DNA of 64,000 nucleotides, taken from assembly GCF_004217215.1 (NCBI RefSeq), contig NZ_SHKP01000005.1, positions 687,501 to 751,500 on the forward strand. Reading direction: 5' to 3'. Below the pieces are notes generated by a model. It made no database searches. It worked only from the letters and a program-made list of their open reading frames with translations, and had not been told where the DNA came from. The translations under genes were made by a program, and so were the position numbers. The stretch is from Rivibacter subsaxonicus. Its GTDB lineage: Bacteria > Pseudomonadota > Gammaproteobacteria > Burkholderiales > Burkholderiaceae_C. Shown piece by piece: positions 1-7,683 of this stretch; positions within the stretch are counted from its first letter, which is position 1, and every line of letters starts with the position of its first letter.

Positions 1-1
1 C

Positions 2-328
2 GGCGCGCCCAACGGCGTGCCGCTCACGCTGTGGCGCGTCTCGGTGCCGCAGACCGCGCCCGTGCTGCCGCTGCCGGGCGAGCAGCTGATCGAATGGGGC
101 GGCGCGCAGCGCTGGTGGTGCACGCCGGCACCGGCCAGCGTGGTGCGCGAGATGGCGCGCGATCGCGGCGGCCATGCCACGCTGTGGCGCGAGGGCGGCG
201 AGCATCCGCGCCGCAGCGCCGCCGAGGTGCACGCGCCGCTGGCGCCGCCACTCGATCGCATCCATCGCCAGCTCAAGGCCGCCTTCGATCCGGCCGGCAT
301 CTTCAACCGCGGGCGCTTGTTGCCCTGA
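2..328 (+). CDS. glcE: Glycolate oxidase FAD-binding subunit GlcE, C-terminal part
   Basis: This frame is open from the left edge of the window and ends 3 bases before glcF, so about 108 C-terminal residues of a longer protein are present. The end of the frame has the pattern expected for a GlcE tail: a short Trp-rich stretch (GGAQRWW) and a final DPAGIFNRGRL, the element that closes FAD-linked oxidases of the GlcD/GlcE type. GlcE works with GlcD and GlcF in the membrane-associated complex that oxidises glycolate to glyoxylate. The call rests on this tail and on the adjacent glcF. The FAD-binding domain lies outside the window. Confidence 0.88.
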   Translation, partial: GAPNGVPLTLWRVSVPQTAPVLPLPGEQLIEWGGAQRWWCTPAPASVVREMARDRGGHATLWREGGEHPRRSAAEVHAPLAPPLDRIHRQLKAAFDPAGIFNRGRLLP

Positions 329-331
329 TTC

Positions 332-1579
332 ATGCAGACCCAACTCGCCCCGCAGTACCAGGACACCGACGATGGCCGCGCGGCCGAGGCGATCCTTCGC
401 AAGTGCGTGCACTGCGGCTTCTGCACCGCGACCTGCCCGACCTACCAGCTGCTCGGCGACGAGCTCGACGGCCCGCGCGGGCGCATCTACCTGATCAAGC
501 AGGTGCTCGAGGGCCAGACGCCCACCCGCAGCACCCAGCTCCACCTCGATCGCTGCCTGACCTGCCGCAACTGCGAGACGACCTGCCCCTCGGGCGTGCA
601 GTACGGCGAACTGGTCGAGATCGGTCGCCGCGTGGTCGATGCCCAGGTCGAGCGGCCGACCGGCGAACGCGCCCTGCGCTGGGCGCTGAAGGAGGGCATG
701 AACTCGCCGCTGTTCGCGCCTGCAATGAAGCTCGGCCAGCTGTTCCGGCCGCTGGTGCCGGCGGCGCTCAAGTCCAAGGTGCCGGCCGCGAGCGGTCCGC
801 GCGCCCACGACTGGCCGGTGCGCTCGCACCCGCGCAAGATGCTGATGCTGATGGGCTGCGTGCAACCCTCGATGCTGCCCAACATCAACAGCGCCACCGC
901 GCGCGTGCTCGACGCCGCCGGCATCCAGACCATCGTCGCCGACGAGGCCGGCTGCTGCGGCGCGCTGCGCACCCACCTCAACGATCGCGACGGCGGCCTC
1001 ATCGACATGCGCCGCAACATCGACGCCTGGTGGCCGCTGGTCGAGGGTATCGGCGCCCACGGCAAGGTCGAGGGGCTGGTGATGAACGCCTCGGGCTGCG
1101 GGCTGATGGTGCGCGAGTACGGTCACGCGCTGGCGCACGACCCGGCCTACGCGGCCAAGGCGGCGCGCATCAGCGAGCTGACGCGCGACGTCTCGGAACT
1201 GCTGCCGGAGCTGGTGCCGAAGCTGAAGTCACGCCTGCGCAGCGGCAGCAAGCCGCGCCTGGCCTATCACCCGCCGTGCACGCTGCAGCATGGCCAGCAA
1301 CTGCGCGGTGGCGTCGAGGCCGGCCTGCGTGAGCTGGGCTTCGAGATCGAGCTGGCGGCCGGCGAGAGCCACCTCTGCTGCGGCTCGGCCGGTACCTACT
1401 CGGTGCTGCAGCCGGTGCTGGCGACGCAGCTGCGCGAACGCAAGCTGCAGGCGCTGGCCAAGGTCGAGGCGCAGGCCATCGTCTCGGCCAACATCGGCTG
1501 CATCCAGCACCTGCAAAGCGGCACCACGACGCCGGTGCGGCACTGGATCGAGGTGCTCGACGAGGCGCTGCGGGCCTGA
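332..1579 (+). CDS. glcF: Glycolate oxidase iron-sulfur subunit GlcF
   Basis: 415 residues, the usual family length. Two ferredoxin-type 4Fe-4S motifs lie near the N-terminus (Cys25/28/31/35 and Cys75/78/81/85). Two cysteine-rich CCG-type domains follow, with CCG triplets at about 208-210 and 349-351, as in GlcF and heterodisulfide-reductase-like subunits. The protein passes electrons from the GlcD/GlcE flavin centres towards the respiratory chain. The start lies 3 bases after the glcE stop, so the two genes are almost certainly co-transcribed and translationally coupled. The gene converges with the next one on the opposite strand only 5 bases downstream. Confidence 0.95.
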   Translation: MQTQLAPQYQDTDDGRAAEAILRKCVHCGFCTATCPTYQLLGDELDGPRGRIYLIKQVLEGQTPTRSTQLHLDRCLTCRNCETTCPSGVQYGELVEIGRRVVDAQVERPTGERALRWALKEGMNSPLFAPAMKLGQLFRPLVPAALKSKVPAASGPRAHDWPVRSHPRKMLMLMGCVQPSMLPNINSATARVLDAAGIQTIVADEAGCCGALRTHLNDRDGGLIDMRRNIDAWWPLVEGIGAHGKVEGLVMNASGCGLMVREYGHALAHDPAYAAKAARISELTRDVSELLPELVPKLKSRLRSGSKPRLAYHPPCTLQHGQQLRGGVEAGLRELGFEIELAAGESHLCCGSAGTYSVLQPVLATQLRERKLQALAKVEAQAIVSANIGCIQHLQSGTTTPVRHWIEVLDEALRA

Positions 1580-1584
1580 GGCCG

Positions 1585-1863
1585 TCAGGCGGTAGCCGTG
1601 TCGCTGACGTCGTAGTCACCGCGCAGGCGGTCGACGATCAGCCGGAACTCGTCGTAGCACTGTGGCCAGTGCACGAAGCCGGTGGCGAAGCTCTCGATGT
1701 TCCAGTTGCGGCCCTGGTGGTCGCGCTCGTGGGCGCGCAGCGGGCCGACCCGGATCGCAAACCCGGCGTCCTGCTCGATCGCGGCCTTGAGCGCCGGCAC
1801 CCAGCACAGGCGCCGCTGCACCATCAGCGTCAGCACCTCGGGCGTCAGCGCTTCCTTGTGCAT
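1585..1863 (-). CDS. Conserved-looking small protein of unknown function
   Basis: 92 residues. I do not recognise a family. The protein is soluble, has no signal peptide or membrane segment, and is rich in Trp, His and Tyr (for example HERDHQGRNWNIESF in the middle), which is unlike the Ala/Arg/Pro-rich noise of antisense frames in this GC-rich DNA. It lies directly downstream of another small gene on the same strand (16-base gap) and converges with glcF. Expression as a pair with the upstream 81-residue gene is likely. Confidence 0.6.
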   Translation of the reverse strand: MHKEALTPEVLTLMVQRRLCWVPALKAAIEQDAGFAIRVGPLRAHERDHQGRNWNIESFATGFVHWPQCYDEFRLIVDRLRGDYDVSDTATA

Positions 1864-1879
1864 CGAAGCGCCCAGTGGT

Positions 1880-2125
1880 TCAGCCGAGCCGCTCGGGCTC
1901 GGACAGTGCCAACTGGCGGCAGACCTTGCTGCCCAAGGCCGTCAGTCGCAGGTCACTGCCGCGCCAGCGCAGCCAGTCGAGGGCAATGTAGTCGGCGATC
2001 ACGCCGTCGCCGATGAGGTCGGCGCGACGCGCTCGCAGTTGATCGACGGCGCCCGGCAGCGCCGCGCGCAGGCGTTCGCGGCGCGAGCTGTAGCCGTGCA
2101 GGCGCCGATCGGCAGCGGTGGCCAT
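1880..2125 (-). CDS. Small protein of unknown function
   Basis: 81 residues, basic N-terminal half and a balanced C-terminal half. No domain was recognised; the segment DGVIADYIALDWLRWRGSDL resembles the recognition-wing part of a small winged-helix protein, but this is only an impression. It sits 31 bases downstream of infA on the same strand and 16 bases upstream of the 92-residue unknown, so the three may share a transcript. The main support for a real gene is its conserved spacing and orientation and a residue composition that is less arginine-biased than shadow frames nearby. Confidence 0.5.
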   Translation of the reverse strand: MATAADRRLHGYSSRRERLRAALPGAVDQLRARRADLIGDGVIADYIALDWLRWRGSDLRLTALGSKVCRQLALSEPERLG

Positions 2126-2156
2126 TCCCGGCGCGAGGGCGGGGCGGCGCGCGCGA

Positions 2157-2414
2157 TCAGTACGAACGACGTGGCGCGGACGAAGGCCCGCGCTGCTCGA
2201 TGTGACGGAAGGTGATGCGACCCTTGCTCAGGTCGTAGGGCGAGAGTTCGAGCGACACCTGGTCGCCGGCGAGGATGCGGATGTGGTGCTTCTTCATGCG
2301 GCCGGCGGTATAGGCCACCAGCGAATGCCCGTTCTCCAGGCGCACGCGAAAGCGCGAGTCGGGCAGCACTTCATCCACCACGCCGCGCATCTCGATCAGT
2401 TCTTCCTTGGCCAT
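2157..2414 (-). CDS. infA: Translation initiation factor IF-1
   Basis: 85 residues, a single OB-fold S1-like domain starting [20 protein letters not shown] and containing the family motif [19 protein letters not shown]-1 binds the ribosomal A site and supports IF-2 and IF-3 during initiation. The ATG at 2414 is chosen over an in-frame codon 11 residues upstream because it gives the canonical N-terminus and is preceded by a GGAG element at a good distance. The C-terminus is a few residues longer than the 72-residue Escherichia coli protein, as in many betaproteobacterial copies. Its leader contains a strong terminator-like hairpin only about 35 bases before the start codon. Confidence 0.95.
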   Translation of the reverse strand: MAKEELIEMRGVVDEVLPDSRFRVRLENGHSLVAYTAGRMKKHHIRILAGDQVSLELSPYDLSKGRITFRHIEQRGPSSAPRRSY

Positions 2415-2448
2415 TGCGGCGTCTCCAAAAAGGGGTTGGGCGACCAAA

Positions 2449-2491
2449 GAAAAAGCCCACTGGCATCCCGTCAGTTCGGGGCCGTGGGCTT
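2449..2491 (-). terminator. Terminator-like hairpin in the infA leader
   Basis: Read on the minus strand, arm AAGCCCAC (2491-2484) pairs perfectly with GTGGGCTT (2460-2453). Inside it GGC pairs with GCC and CCCG pairs with CGGG around an AACTGA loop, and the structure is followed by TTTCTTT. This is a textbook intrinsic terminator, yet infA begins only about 35 bases further on. It could end the transcript of the upstream DMT exporter gene, act as an attenuator of infA, or be the 3' end of a small RNA. Confidence 0.75.
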
Positions 2492-2599
2492 CGTTCTACC
2501 GGACATCGGCCAAACGGCACGACGACGGGATCGCTGCAGCGAAGGTGACGGGTTCCAGTTCCGCCCAATCATGCGGTCGGTTCTCGCTGCGGTGCAGTA

Positions 2600-2605
2600 A
2601 TTGTA
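2600..2605 (-). promoter_or_regulatory. Possible -10 box upstream of infA leader
   Basis: On the minus strand the hexamer TACAAT lies in the 230-base gap between the DMT exporter gene and infA, one mismatch from the sigma-70 consensus. No good -35 hexamer is visible 17 bases upstream. If used, transcription would start near 2593, giving a leader of about 180 bases that contains the terminator-like hairpin. Confidence 0.35.
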
Positions 2606-2648
2606 TCAGAGATCGGGGAGATGCGTTGGTGCGGCGCCACGGAGTCGC

Positions 2649-3638
2649 TCAGGGTGTGCCCTCGGTCGCCGCCGGAACCGGCCTGGAACGCAGGGCCCAC
2701 AGCACGCCGGCGACCAGGAAGGCCACGCCGAGCAGGGTCATCGGCTCCGGCGCCGAGCCGCGCAGCACGAAGGCGTAGGCCAGCGCGGCCAGCGTCTCGA
2801 AGACGATCAACTGGCCCGCGAGTGCCGGTGGTAGGCGCTGGCTGGCCTCGTTCCAGCAAAGCGTGCCGAGCCATGAGGCGAGCAGGCCGATCGCGAGCAT
2901 CAGGCCGATGAAGACCTCCGGCCGCGGGCCGAAGGGCATGGCGAAGTCGCTGCCGCTGGCGGTCATGAACGCCCACAGCAGCACGTAGCCGGCCAGCGCC
3001 AGCGGCAGCGTGGCCAGGCCCTGGGCGGTGGCCCAGGTGCGCGGGCTGCGGTCGGGGTGGGCGCGCAGCCAGTCGGCGTTGCGGATCGGGTACCACGTCC
3101 AGCAGGCCACCGCGACCAGCGCGAGCGCCGCGCCGCTGGCGTAGCGGCCGAGGTCGACGCCCGCGTCGGCGCGCAGCGCGGTCAGTTCGACGTGATTGAC
3201 GAGGCCGATGCCGGTGCCGATCAGCAGCAGCGAGGGCGCCAGCCGCGCCCACGGCAGGCGGCCATCACGCTGGCGCACCACCGCCGAGCCACGCAGGTTG
3301 GAGCTGACCGCGATCACCACCGGCAGCGTGCCGATGATCATCGTCGGCAGTGGTCCGCCAGCGCGCTGGATCGCCGCCGCCAGGCACAGGTAGTACAGCA
3401 GGTTGCCGATCGCGGCCAGTTTGAGCGCCTCGATCCAGTCGGCGCGCGTCAGTTGCGCCAGCCGCGCGCGGTCGAGCCAGCCCAGCGGCAGCGCGATCAG
3501 GCCGAAGGCGAGGTAGCGCCCGACCGACTGCAGCGCGGCCGGGTACTCGGCCAGCAGCAGCGGGCTGACGAACACCAGTCCCCACAGCAGGCCGGCGACG
3601 AGGGCGTAGAAGGTTCCGATCCACATCGGTCCGATCAT
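2649..3638 (-). CDS. DMT-superfamily (EamA-type) membrane transporter
   Basis: 329 residues with about ten hydrophobic segments and an internal repeat, the arrangement of EamA/RhaT-like drug/metabolite transporters. The N-terminal segment (ALVAGLLWGLVFVSP) and the late segment (GQLIVFETLAALAYAFVLRG) match the family pattern. The substrate cannot be predicted; members export amino acids, metabolites or drugs. A second ATG four codons in (3626) is an alternative start and no clear ribosome-binding site separates the two. The gene is divergent from the RlmN-like gene and is followed by the infA leader region. Three other genes of this superfamily lie or are related in this window, suggesting general redundancy. 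Confidence 0.85.
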   Translation of the reverse strand: MIGPMWIGTFYALVAGLLWGLVFVSPLLLAEYPAALQSVGRYLAFGLIALPLGWLDRARLAQLTRADWIEALKLAAIGNLLYYLCLAAAIQRAGGPLPTMIIGTLPVVIAVSSNLRGSAVVRQRDGRLPWARLAPSLLLIGTGIGLVNHVELTALRADAGVDLGRYASGAALALVAVACWTWYPIRNADWLRAHPDRSPRTWATAQGLATLPLALAGYVLLWAFMTASGSDFAMPFGPRPEVFIGLMLAIGLLASWLGTLCWNEASQRLPPALAGQLIVFETLAALAYAFVLRGSAPEPMTLLGVAFLVAGVLWALRSRPVPAATEGTP

Positions 3639-3752
3639 CCCCGAAGCCGGATTCGACGGCGGACCTCGACGGCGTGCCCTACGCGTGCCGGTCGAGCCTG
3701 CCTACACTCGCCGCTCCGACTTCGTCTGCTCCCGTCCCGTCGCCGTTCGTCC

Positions 3753-4790
3753 ATGCACATCGAGCAAGTCCGCCAACGCCTGCGCGCCCACGGCGCCAAG
3801 CCCTGCCACGAGCAGCGGCTGCTGCGCGAGTGGTCGCTCGGCCTGATCGCCGGCGGCAATCGGCGCCACCGCGGCTTCCGCCTGCCGGACCAGCTCGATG
3901 CCGAATGGGCGCTGCTGGGCGCCGAGTTGCAGGCGGGCGCGCGCGTGGCATCGGCGCATCCGGCCGCAGACGGCTCCGAGCGACTGCTCGTCGAACTGGC
4001 CGATGGTCAGACGGTCGAGAGCGTGCTGCTGCCGCGCGACGGCCTGTGCGTTTCGACCCAGGTCGGCTGCGCGGTCGGCTGCGTGTTCTGCATGACCGGC
4101 CGCGAGGGCCTGCTGCGCCAGGTCAGCAGTGTCGAGATCGTGGCCCAGGTGGCGCTGGCGCGCCAGCGGCGGGCGGTGAAGAAGGTGGTGTTCATGGGCA
4201 TGGGCGAGCCCGCCCACAACCTCGACAACGTGCTCGAGGCGATCGAGCTGCTCGGCGTCGAGGGTGGCATCGGCCACAAGAACCTGGTGTTCTCGACGGT
4301 CGGCGACCGGCGCGTCTTCGAGCGCCTGCCGCTGGGCCGCGTGAAGCCGGCACTTGCGCTGTCGCTGCATTCGACGAAGGCCGAGCTGCGGGCCCGACTG
4401 CTGCCGCGCGCGCCACGCATCGACCCGTCCGAACTGGTCGCATTGGGCGAGCGCTACGCGCGCGCGACCGGCTACCCGATCCAGTACCAGTGGACGCTGC
4501 TCGATGGCATCAACGACGGCGACGACGAAGTCGACGGCATCGTGCACCTGCTGCGCGGCAAGTACGCGTTGATGAACATGATCCCGTACAACAGCGTCGG
4601 CGGTCTCGACTTCAGGCGCCCCTCGAGCGAGCGGGCGGCGACGCTGGTGCGCGCGCTGCATCGGCGCGGTGTGCTCGCCAAGCTGCGCGATTCGGCGGGG
4701 CAGGACGTGGAAGGCGGTTGCGGGCAGTTGCGGGCGCGGGCGCCGAGCGGGGCGGCAAGGCTGATCGAGATCCGGGCGACGCCCAATTGA
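3753..4790 (+). CDS. RlmN/Cfr-family radical SAM RNA methyltransferase-like protein
   Basis: 345 residues. The radical SAM cluster motif CxxxCxxC is at Cys106/110/113, followed by a GMGEP SAM-binding segment near residue 150, an STVGD motif, and a C-terminal GGCGQL motif. In RlmN the Cys at that last position forms the covalent intermediate with the RNA. RlmN makes 2-methyladenosine in 23S rRNA (A2503) and some tRNAs. This protein is shorter than typical RlmN (about 370-400 residues) and has a compressed N-terminal domain, so it may be a paralogue with its own target. The start at 3753 gives an N-terminus that aligns with family members; longer frames upstream are antisense noise. Confidence 0.85.
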   Translation: MHIEQVRQRLRAHGAKPCHEQRLLREWSLGLIAGGNRRHRGFRLPDQLDAEWALLGAELQAGARVASAHPAADGSERLLVELADGQTVESVLLPRDGLCVSTQVGCAVGCVFCMTGREGLLRQVSSVEIVAQVALARQRRAVKKVVFMGMGEPAHNLDNVLEAIELLGVEGGIGHKNLVFSTVGDRRVFERLPLGRVKPALALSLHSTKAELRARLLPRAPRIDPSELVALGERYARATGYPIQYQWTLLDGINDGDDEVDGIVHLLRGKYALMNMIPYNSVGGLDFRRPSSERAATLVRALHRRGVLAKLRDSAGQDVEGGCGQLRARAPSGAARLIEIRATPN

Positions 4791-4792
4791 AA

Positions 4793-4813
4793 CGCCCCGC
4801 CTGGGGCGGGGCG
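4793..4813. terminator. GC hairpin between convergent genes
   Basis: A perfect 9-bp stem, CGCCCCGCC and GGCGGGGCG, surrounds a 3-base loop immediately after the RlmN-like stop codon. On the minus strand it is followed by TTTCAATT, so it more likely terminates the leftward gene at 4849-5229. On the plus strand there is no T-run. Confidence 0.6.
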
Positions 4814-4848
4814 GTCGAGGTCCTGCAGGCGCTTGCCTGCCGGCGTGG

Positions 4849-5229
4849 TCAGGACTTGGTGGCGGTGGCCTGCGCCGCCGCGCGCGCTGTGTCACGCTCC
4901 TTGCGCGCCGCCGCCATCTGGGCGTCGTAGGCGGGCCGGGTTGCTGCGCGCGCCTTGCTGCGCGCATCGCGCCGGGCGACCATCGGATCCTTGCCCTGCG
5001 CCTTCGCGTCCTTCACCGCGGCGTCGACCGCTGCGTTGACCTTGGCGTCGCGCTCCTTGCGCGCGGCGGTCGTTGCCTCGCGGTAGACCTGGTTGGCGTC
5101 GCGCTTCTCGGTGCGCATCTGGACGATCGGGTCGGTGCTCTGGGTCGCGGCGGGCGCGGCGGTCTGTGCCTGGGCCAGGCCGCTCAGGGCCGCCAGCAGG
5201 GCGAGGGTGGTGATGGTCGTCGTCTTCAT
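4849..5229 (-). CDS. Exported alanine/lysine-rich small protein of unknown function
   Basis: 126 residues with a clear Sec signal peptide (MKTTTITTLALLAALSGLAQAQ, cleavage after AQA at about residue 21). The mature part is almost wholly Ala, Arg, Lys, Asp, Gln and Thr and contains repeats of the pattern AARKERD, predicting an amphipathic helical or coiled-coil periplasmic protein. No enzymatic motif is present. Similar low-complexity exported proteins are common in Burkholderiales and have no known function. A GC hairpin downstream probably ends its transcript. Confidence 0.75.
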   Translation of the reverse strand: MKTTTITTLALLAALSGLAQAQTAAPAATQSTDPIVQMRTEKRDANQVYREATTAARKERDAKVNAAVDAAVKDAKAQGKDPMVARRDARSKARAATRPAYDAQMAAARKERDTARAAAQATATKS

Positions 5230-5370
5230 CGTGGATACCTTCTGTGGTTGCAGATTGGTGATGCGTCGGATGCGGGCACGCTGGCTTGCGACTGCGAAGC
5301 GCGCAAGCCAGTGCCCCTGACCCAGTCTATAGCGCGGTGGCTGGCGCCAGCCTGTCTGCTCGGGCCCTCA

Positions 5371-5736
5371 TCAGCCGCCGGCGCGCTTGACCACCCAGCC
5401 CGCGCGCGTCATGTGCGCCACGAGCTTCTCGGCATGGTCGCCCTGCACCTCGATCACGCCGTCGCGCGCGGTGCCGCCGGAGCCGCACAGGGCCTTGAGT
5501 TCGCGGCCGAGCTTGTCGAGCGCAGCGGCCTCCAGCGACAGGCCCTTGACCACGGTGACGCACTTGCCGTTGCGGCCCTTGGTTTCACGCGAGACGCGCA
5601 CGATGCCGTCGCCGGCAGGCACCGCCTTGGCTTGGCTGCAACTGCACCGGGCCAGCGGCTGGCGGCAGCCGGGGCACATGCGTCCGGAGTCGGTCGAGTA
5701 GACGAGGCCGCCGCTGCGCTGCTGGTCGTGTTTCAT
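5371..5736 (-). CDS. yciH: SUI1/eIF1-family translation factor YciH
   Basis: 121 residues. The N-terminal third has a CPGCRQPLARCSC cysteine cluster and the C-terminal part is a SUI1 domain with the core KGRNGKCVTVVKGL and CGSGGTARDGVIEVQGDH. These match bacterial YciH, the relative of eukaryotic eIF1, thought to affect initiation fidelity and start-site choice. The CxxC...CxC pattern could bind a metal but this is inference. The gene stands alone and is divergent from the DUF2855 gene. Confidence 0.9.
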   Translation of the reverse strand: MKHDQQRSGGLVYSTDSGRMCPGCRQPLARCSCSQAKAVPAGDGIVRVSRETKGRNGKCVTVVKGLSLEAAALDKLGRELKALCGSGGTARDGVIEVQGDHAEKLVAHMTRAGWVVKRAGG

Positions 5737-5819
5737 GACCCTGCATTGTGTCGCGTGCGTGATAGCTGGTCACCGAGGACGCGCGCAGCCTACAGTGCTC
5801 GCCGAAGGAGACGACCAGC

Positions 5820-6926
5820 ATGAGCGCACAGAGTTTCATCGTCCGCCGCGGCCAGCTGCACGAGGCGCGCTTCATCGACGACGAGGCCGCTAGCGTCGCG
5901 CTGCGGCCCGGCCAGGTGCGGCTGCGCATCGACGCCTTCGCGCTCACCTCCAACAACATCACCTACGCCGCCTTCGGCGAGACCATGCGCTACTGGGACT
6001 TCTTTCCCTGCGCAGTGCCCGATCACGGCCGCATCCCGGTCTGGGGCTTTGCCGACGTGGTCGAGAGCGGCGTCGAGGGCGTGGCCGTCGGCGAGCGCTT
6101 CTACGGCTACTTTCCCGTGAGCCGCTTTGTCGTGCTCGAACCGGAGAAGGTCGGGGCCAGCGGCTTCAGCGATGGCGCGCCGCATCGGCGCGAACTGCAC
6201 GCGGTCTACAACCGCTACGCGCGCTGCAGCGCCGACCCCGGCTACCGGCCCGAACTGGAAGCCGAGATCGCGCTGCTGCGGCCGCTGTTCACGACCTCGT
6301 TCCTGATCGACGACTTCCTCGCCGACAACGACTTCTTCGGCGCGAGCACGGTGCTGCTGTCGAGCGCCTCGAGCAAGACCGCCTACGGCACCGCGTTCTG
6401 CCTGTCGCAGCGGCGCGGCACGCCGGGCGCGCCGCGCATCGTCGGCCTCACCTCGGCCGCGAACCGGGCCTTCACCGCGGGCCTGGGCTGCTACGACGAG
6501 GTCGTCGACTACGACGCCATCACCTCGCTGCCGGCCGGCACGCCGACCGTCTATGTCGACATGAGCGGCAGCGCCCCGGTGCGCAGCCAGGTGCACGCGC
6601 ACTTCGACCAGCAGCTCAGGTACAGCTGCTCGGTCGGCGGCACCCACTGGGACGAACTCGGCGGTGGCAAGGGCCTGGCCGGCCCGCGGCCGGTGCTGTT
6701 CTTCGCCCCGGCGCAGATCAAGAAGCGCCATGGCGACTGGGGCCCGGCCGAGCTGGGCCGGCGCATCGAGGCGGCCTGGCTCGCCTTCCTGAAGCCGGCC
6801 ACCGATTCAGCCTCGCCGTGGTTGACGGTCGAGCGCGGCGCGGGACCGGGAGCGGTCGAACAGGTCTATCGCGAATTGCTCGGCGGCGGCACCCGGCCCC
6901 AGACGGGGCATGTGCTGAGTCTGTAG
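5820..6926 (+). CDS. DUF2855 family protein (alcohol-dehydrogenase-like fold)
   Basis: 368 residues. The N-terminal part (ALTSNNITYAAFGETMRYWDFFP) and the SSASSKTAYGTAFCL segment near residue 185 are hallmarks of the DUF2855 family. The family looks like a divergent medium-chain dehydrogenase/reductase: a GroES-like N-terminal domain, then a Rossmann-like region without the usual zinc ligands. The biochemical role is unknown. A GGAG ribosome-binding site (GAAGGAGACGACCAGC) precedes the ATG. The next gene converges with it. Confidence 0.85.
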   Translation: MSAQSFIVRRGQLHEARFIDDEAASVALRPGQVRLRIDAFALTSNNITYAAFGETMRYWDFFPCAVPDHGRIPVWGFADVVESGVEGVAVGERFYGYFPVSRFVVLEPEKVGASGFSDGAPHRRELHAVYNRYARCSADPGYRPELEAEIALLRPLFTTSFLIDDFLADNDFFGASTVLLSSASSKTAYGTAFCLSQRRGTPGAPRIVGLTSAANRAFTAGLGCYDEVVDYDAITSLPAGTPTVYVDMSGSAPVRSQVHAHFDQQLRYSCSVGGTHWDELGGGKGLAGPRPVLFFAPAQIKKRHGDWGPAELGRRIEAAWLAFLKPATDSASPWLTVERGAGPGAVEQVYRELLGGGTRPQTGHVLSL

Positions 6927-6976
6927 CGCTTGCGCGGCCCGGGCGCGAGCCCTCCGGCAGCGCAAACGGGCCCTAC

Positions 6977-7615
6977 CTAGCGCCGTTCGCGCGGCGGCCG
7001 CGGCCGGTCGGGACGCTGGCCGCCGGGGCTGCGGCGGTCCTGGTGTTCGCGCGCGTCGCGTCGCTGCGGCGGCGCCTGGCGCGCCCACTCCTCGGCCTCG
7101 GCGCGCGCGATCGCGAGCAGGCCATCGAGTTCCTCGACGGCGACGCCCTTGAGCGCACAGAAATTGGCCGGCGTCAGCGTCGTGGTCTGGAAGTCGCGCA
7201 ACAGGCCGGCGCGGTTGCGCCGCTGCTGCTCCTCGAGCTCGCGGCGCGACTCGTGCACCGCACGCCGACGCGTGAGCTCCTCGGCGGCGAGCTGGCGGTG
7301 CTCGGCGCTGAGCTCGCCGGCGGGCGCGCCGTCGAGGTCGAAGCGCTGCGTGTTCTTGCTCAGCGCGATCAGGTAGGCGGTGCTGCCGGTGTGCCGGCGT
7401 AGGAAGGCCGACAGCGCCTGCTTGCTGAACACGCCGGGCGCGCGCTCCTGGATGTCGGCCTGGATGCGCAGCTTCAGCGGCTTTGGCGTGCCCGAGAACA
7501 GCGCCGGAAAGCGCTGCTTGAGCTGGGCGGCGCAATCGGCCGGCGACAGCTCCCTGGCGGCGGCGGGCACGTCGGGTGCGGGAGCCTCGGTGGGCGGCGG
7601 CGGGGTCGAGGTCAT
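6977..7615 (-). CDS. proQ: ProQ/FinO-family RNA chaperone
   Basis: 212 residues. A Pro/Ala-rich N-terminal tail of about 25 residues is followed by a FinO/ProQ domain (about 26-115) with the pattern QLKQRFPALFSGTPKPLKL and FLRRHTGSTAYLIAL. An Arg/Gln-rich helical region and a highly basic tail rich in RR, PRPP and QRRD repeats follow. ProQ-family proteins bind structured small RNAs and mRNA 3' ends and act in post-transcriptional control; in betaproteobacteria the minimal versions are present alongside Hfq. The disordered basic tail probably adds RNA affinity. Confidence 0.85.
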   Translation of the reverse strand: MTSTPPPPTEAPAPDVPAAARELSPADCAAQLKQRFPALFSGTPKPLKLRIQADIQERAPGVFSKQALSAFLRRHTGSTAYLIALSKNTQRFDLDGAPAGELSAEHRQLAAEELTRRRAVHESRRELEEQQRRNRAGLLRDFQTTTLTPANFCALKGVAVEELDGLLAIARAEAEEWARQAPPQRRDAREHQDRRSPGGQRPDRPRPPRERR

Positions 7616-7683
7616 GAAGCGGACAACAAGGGATCAGGGGGCGGATTGTGCCCAGTGGCTGTCGCCGCGCACCGGGCCTCGCT

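Noticed and set aside
3702-4967. Long minus-strand open frame over the RlmN-like gene
   Set aside because: Arg/Gln-rich composition without any motif; the opposite strand has complete radical SAM motifs.
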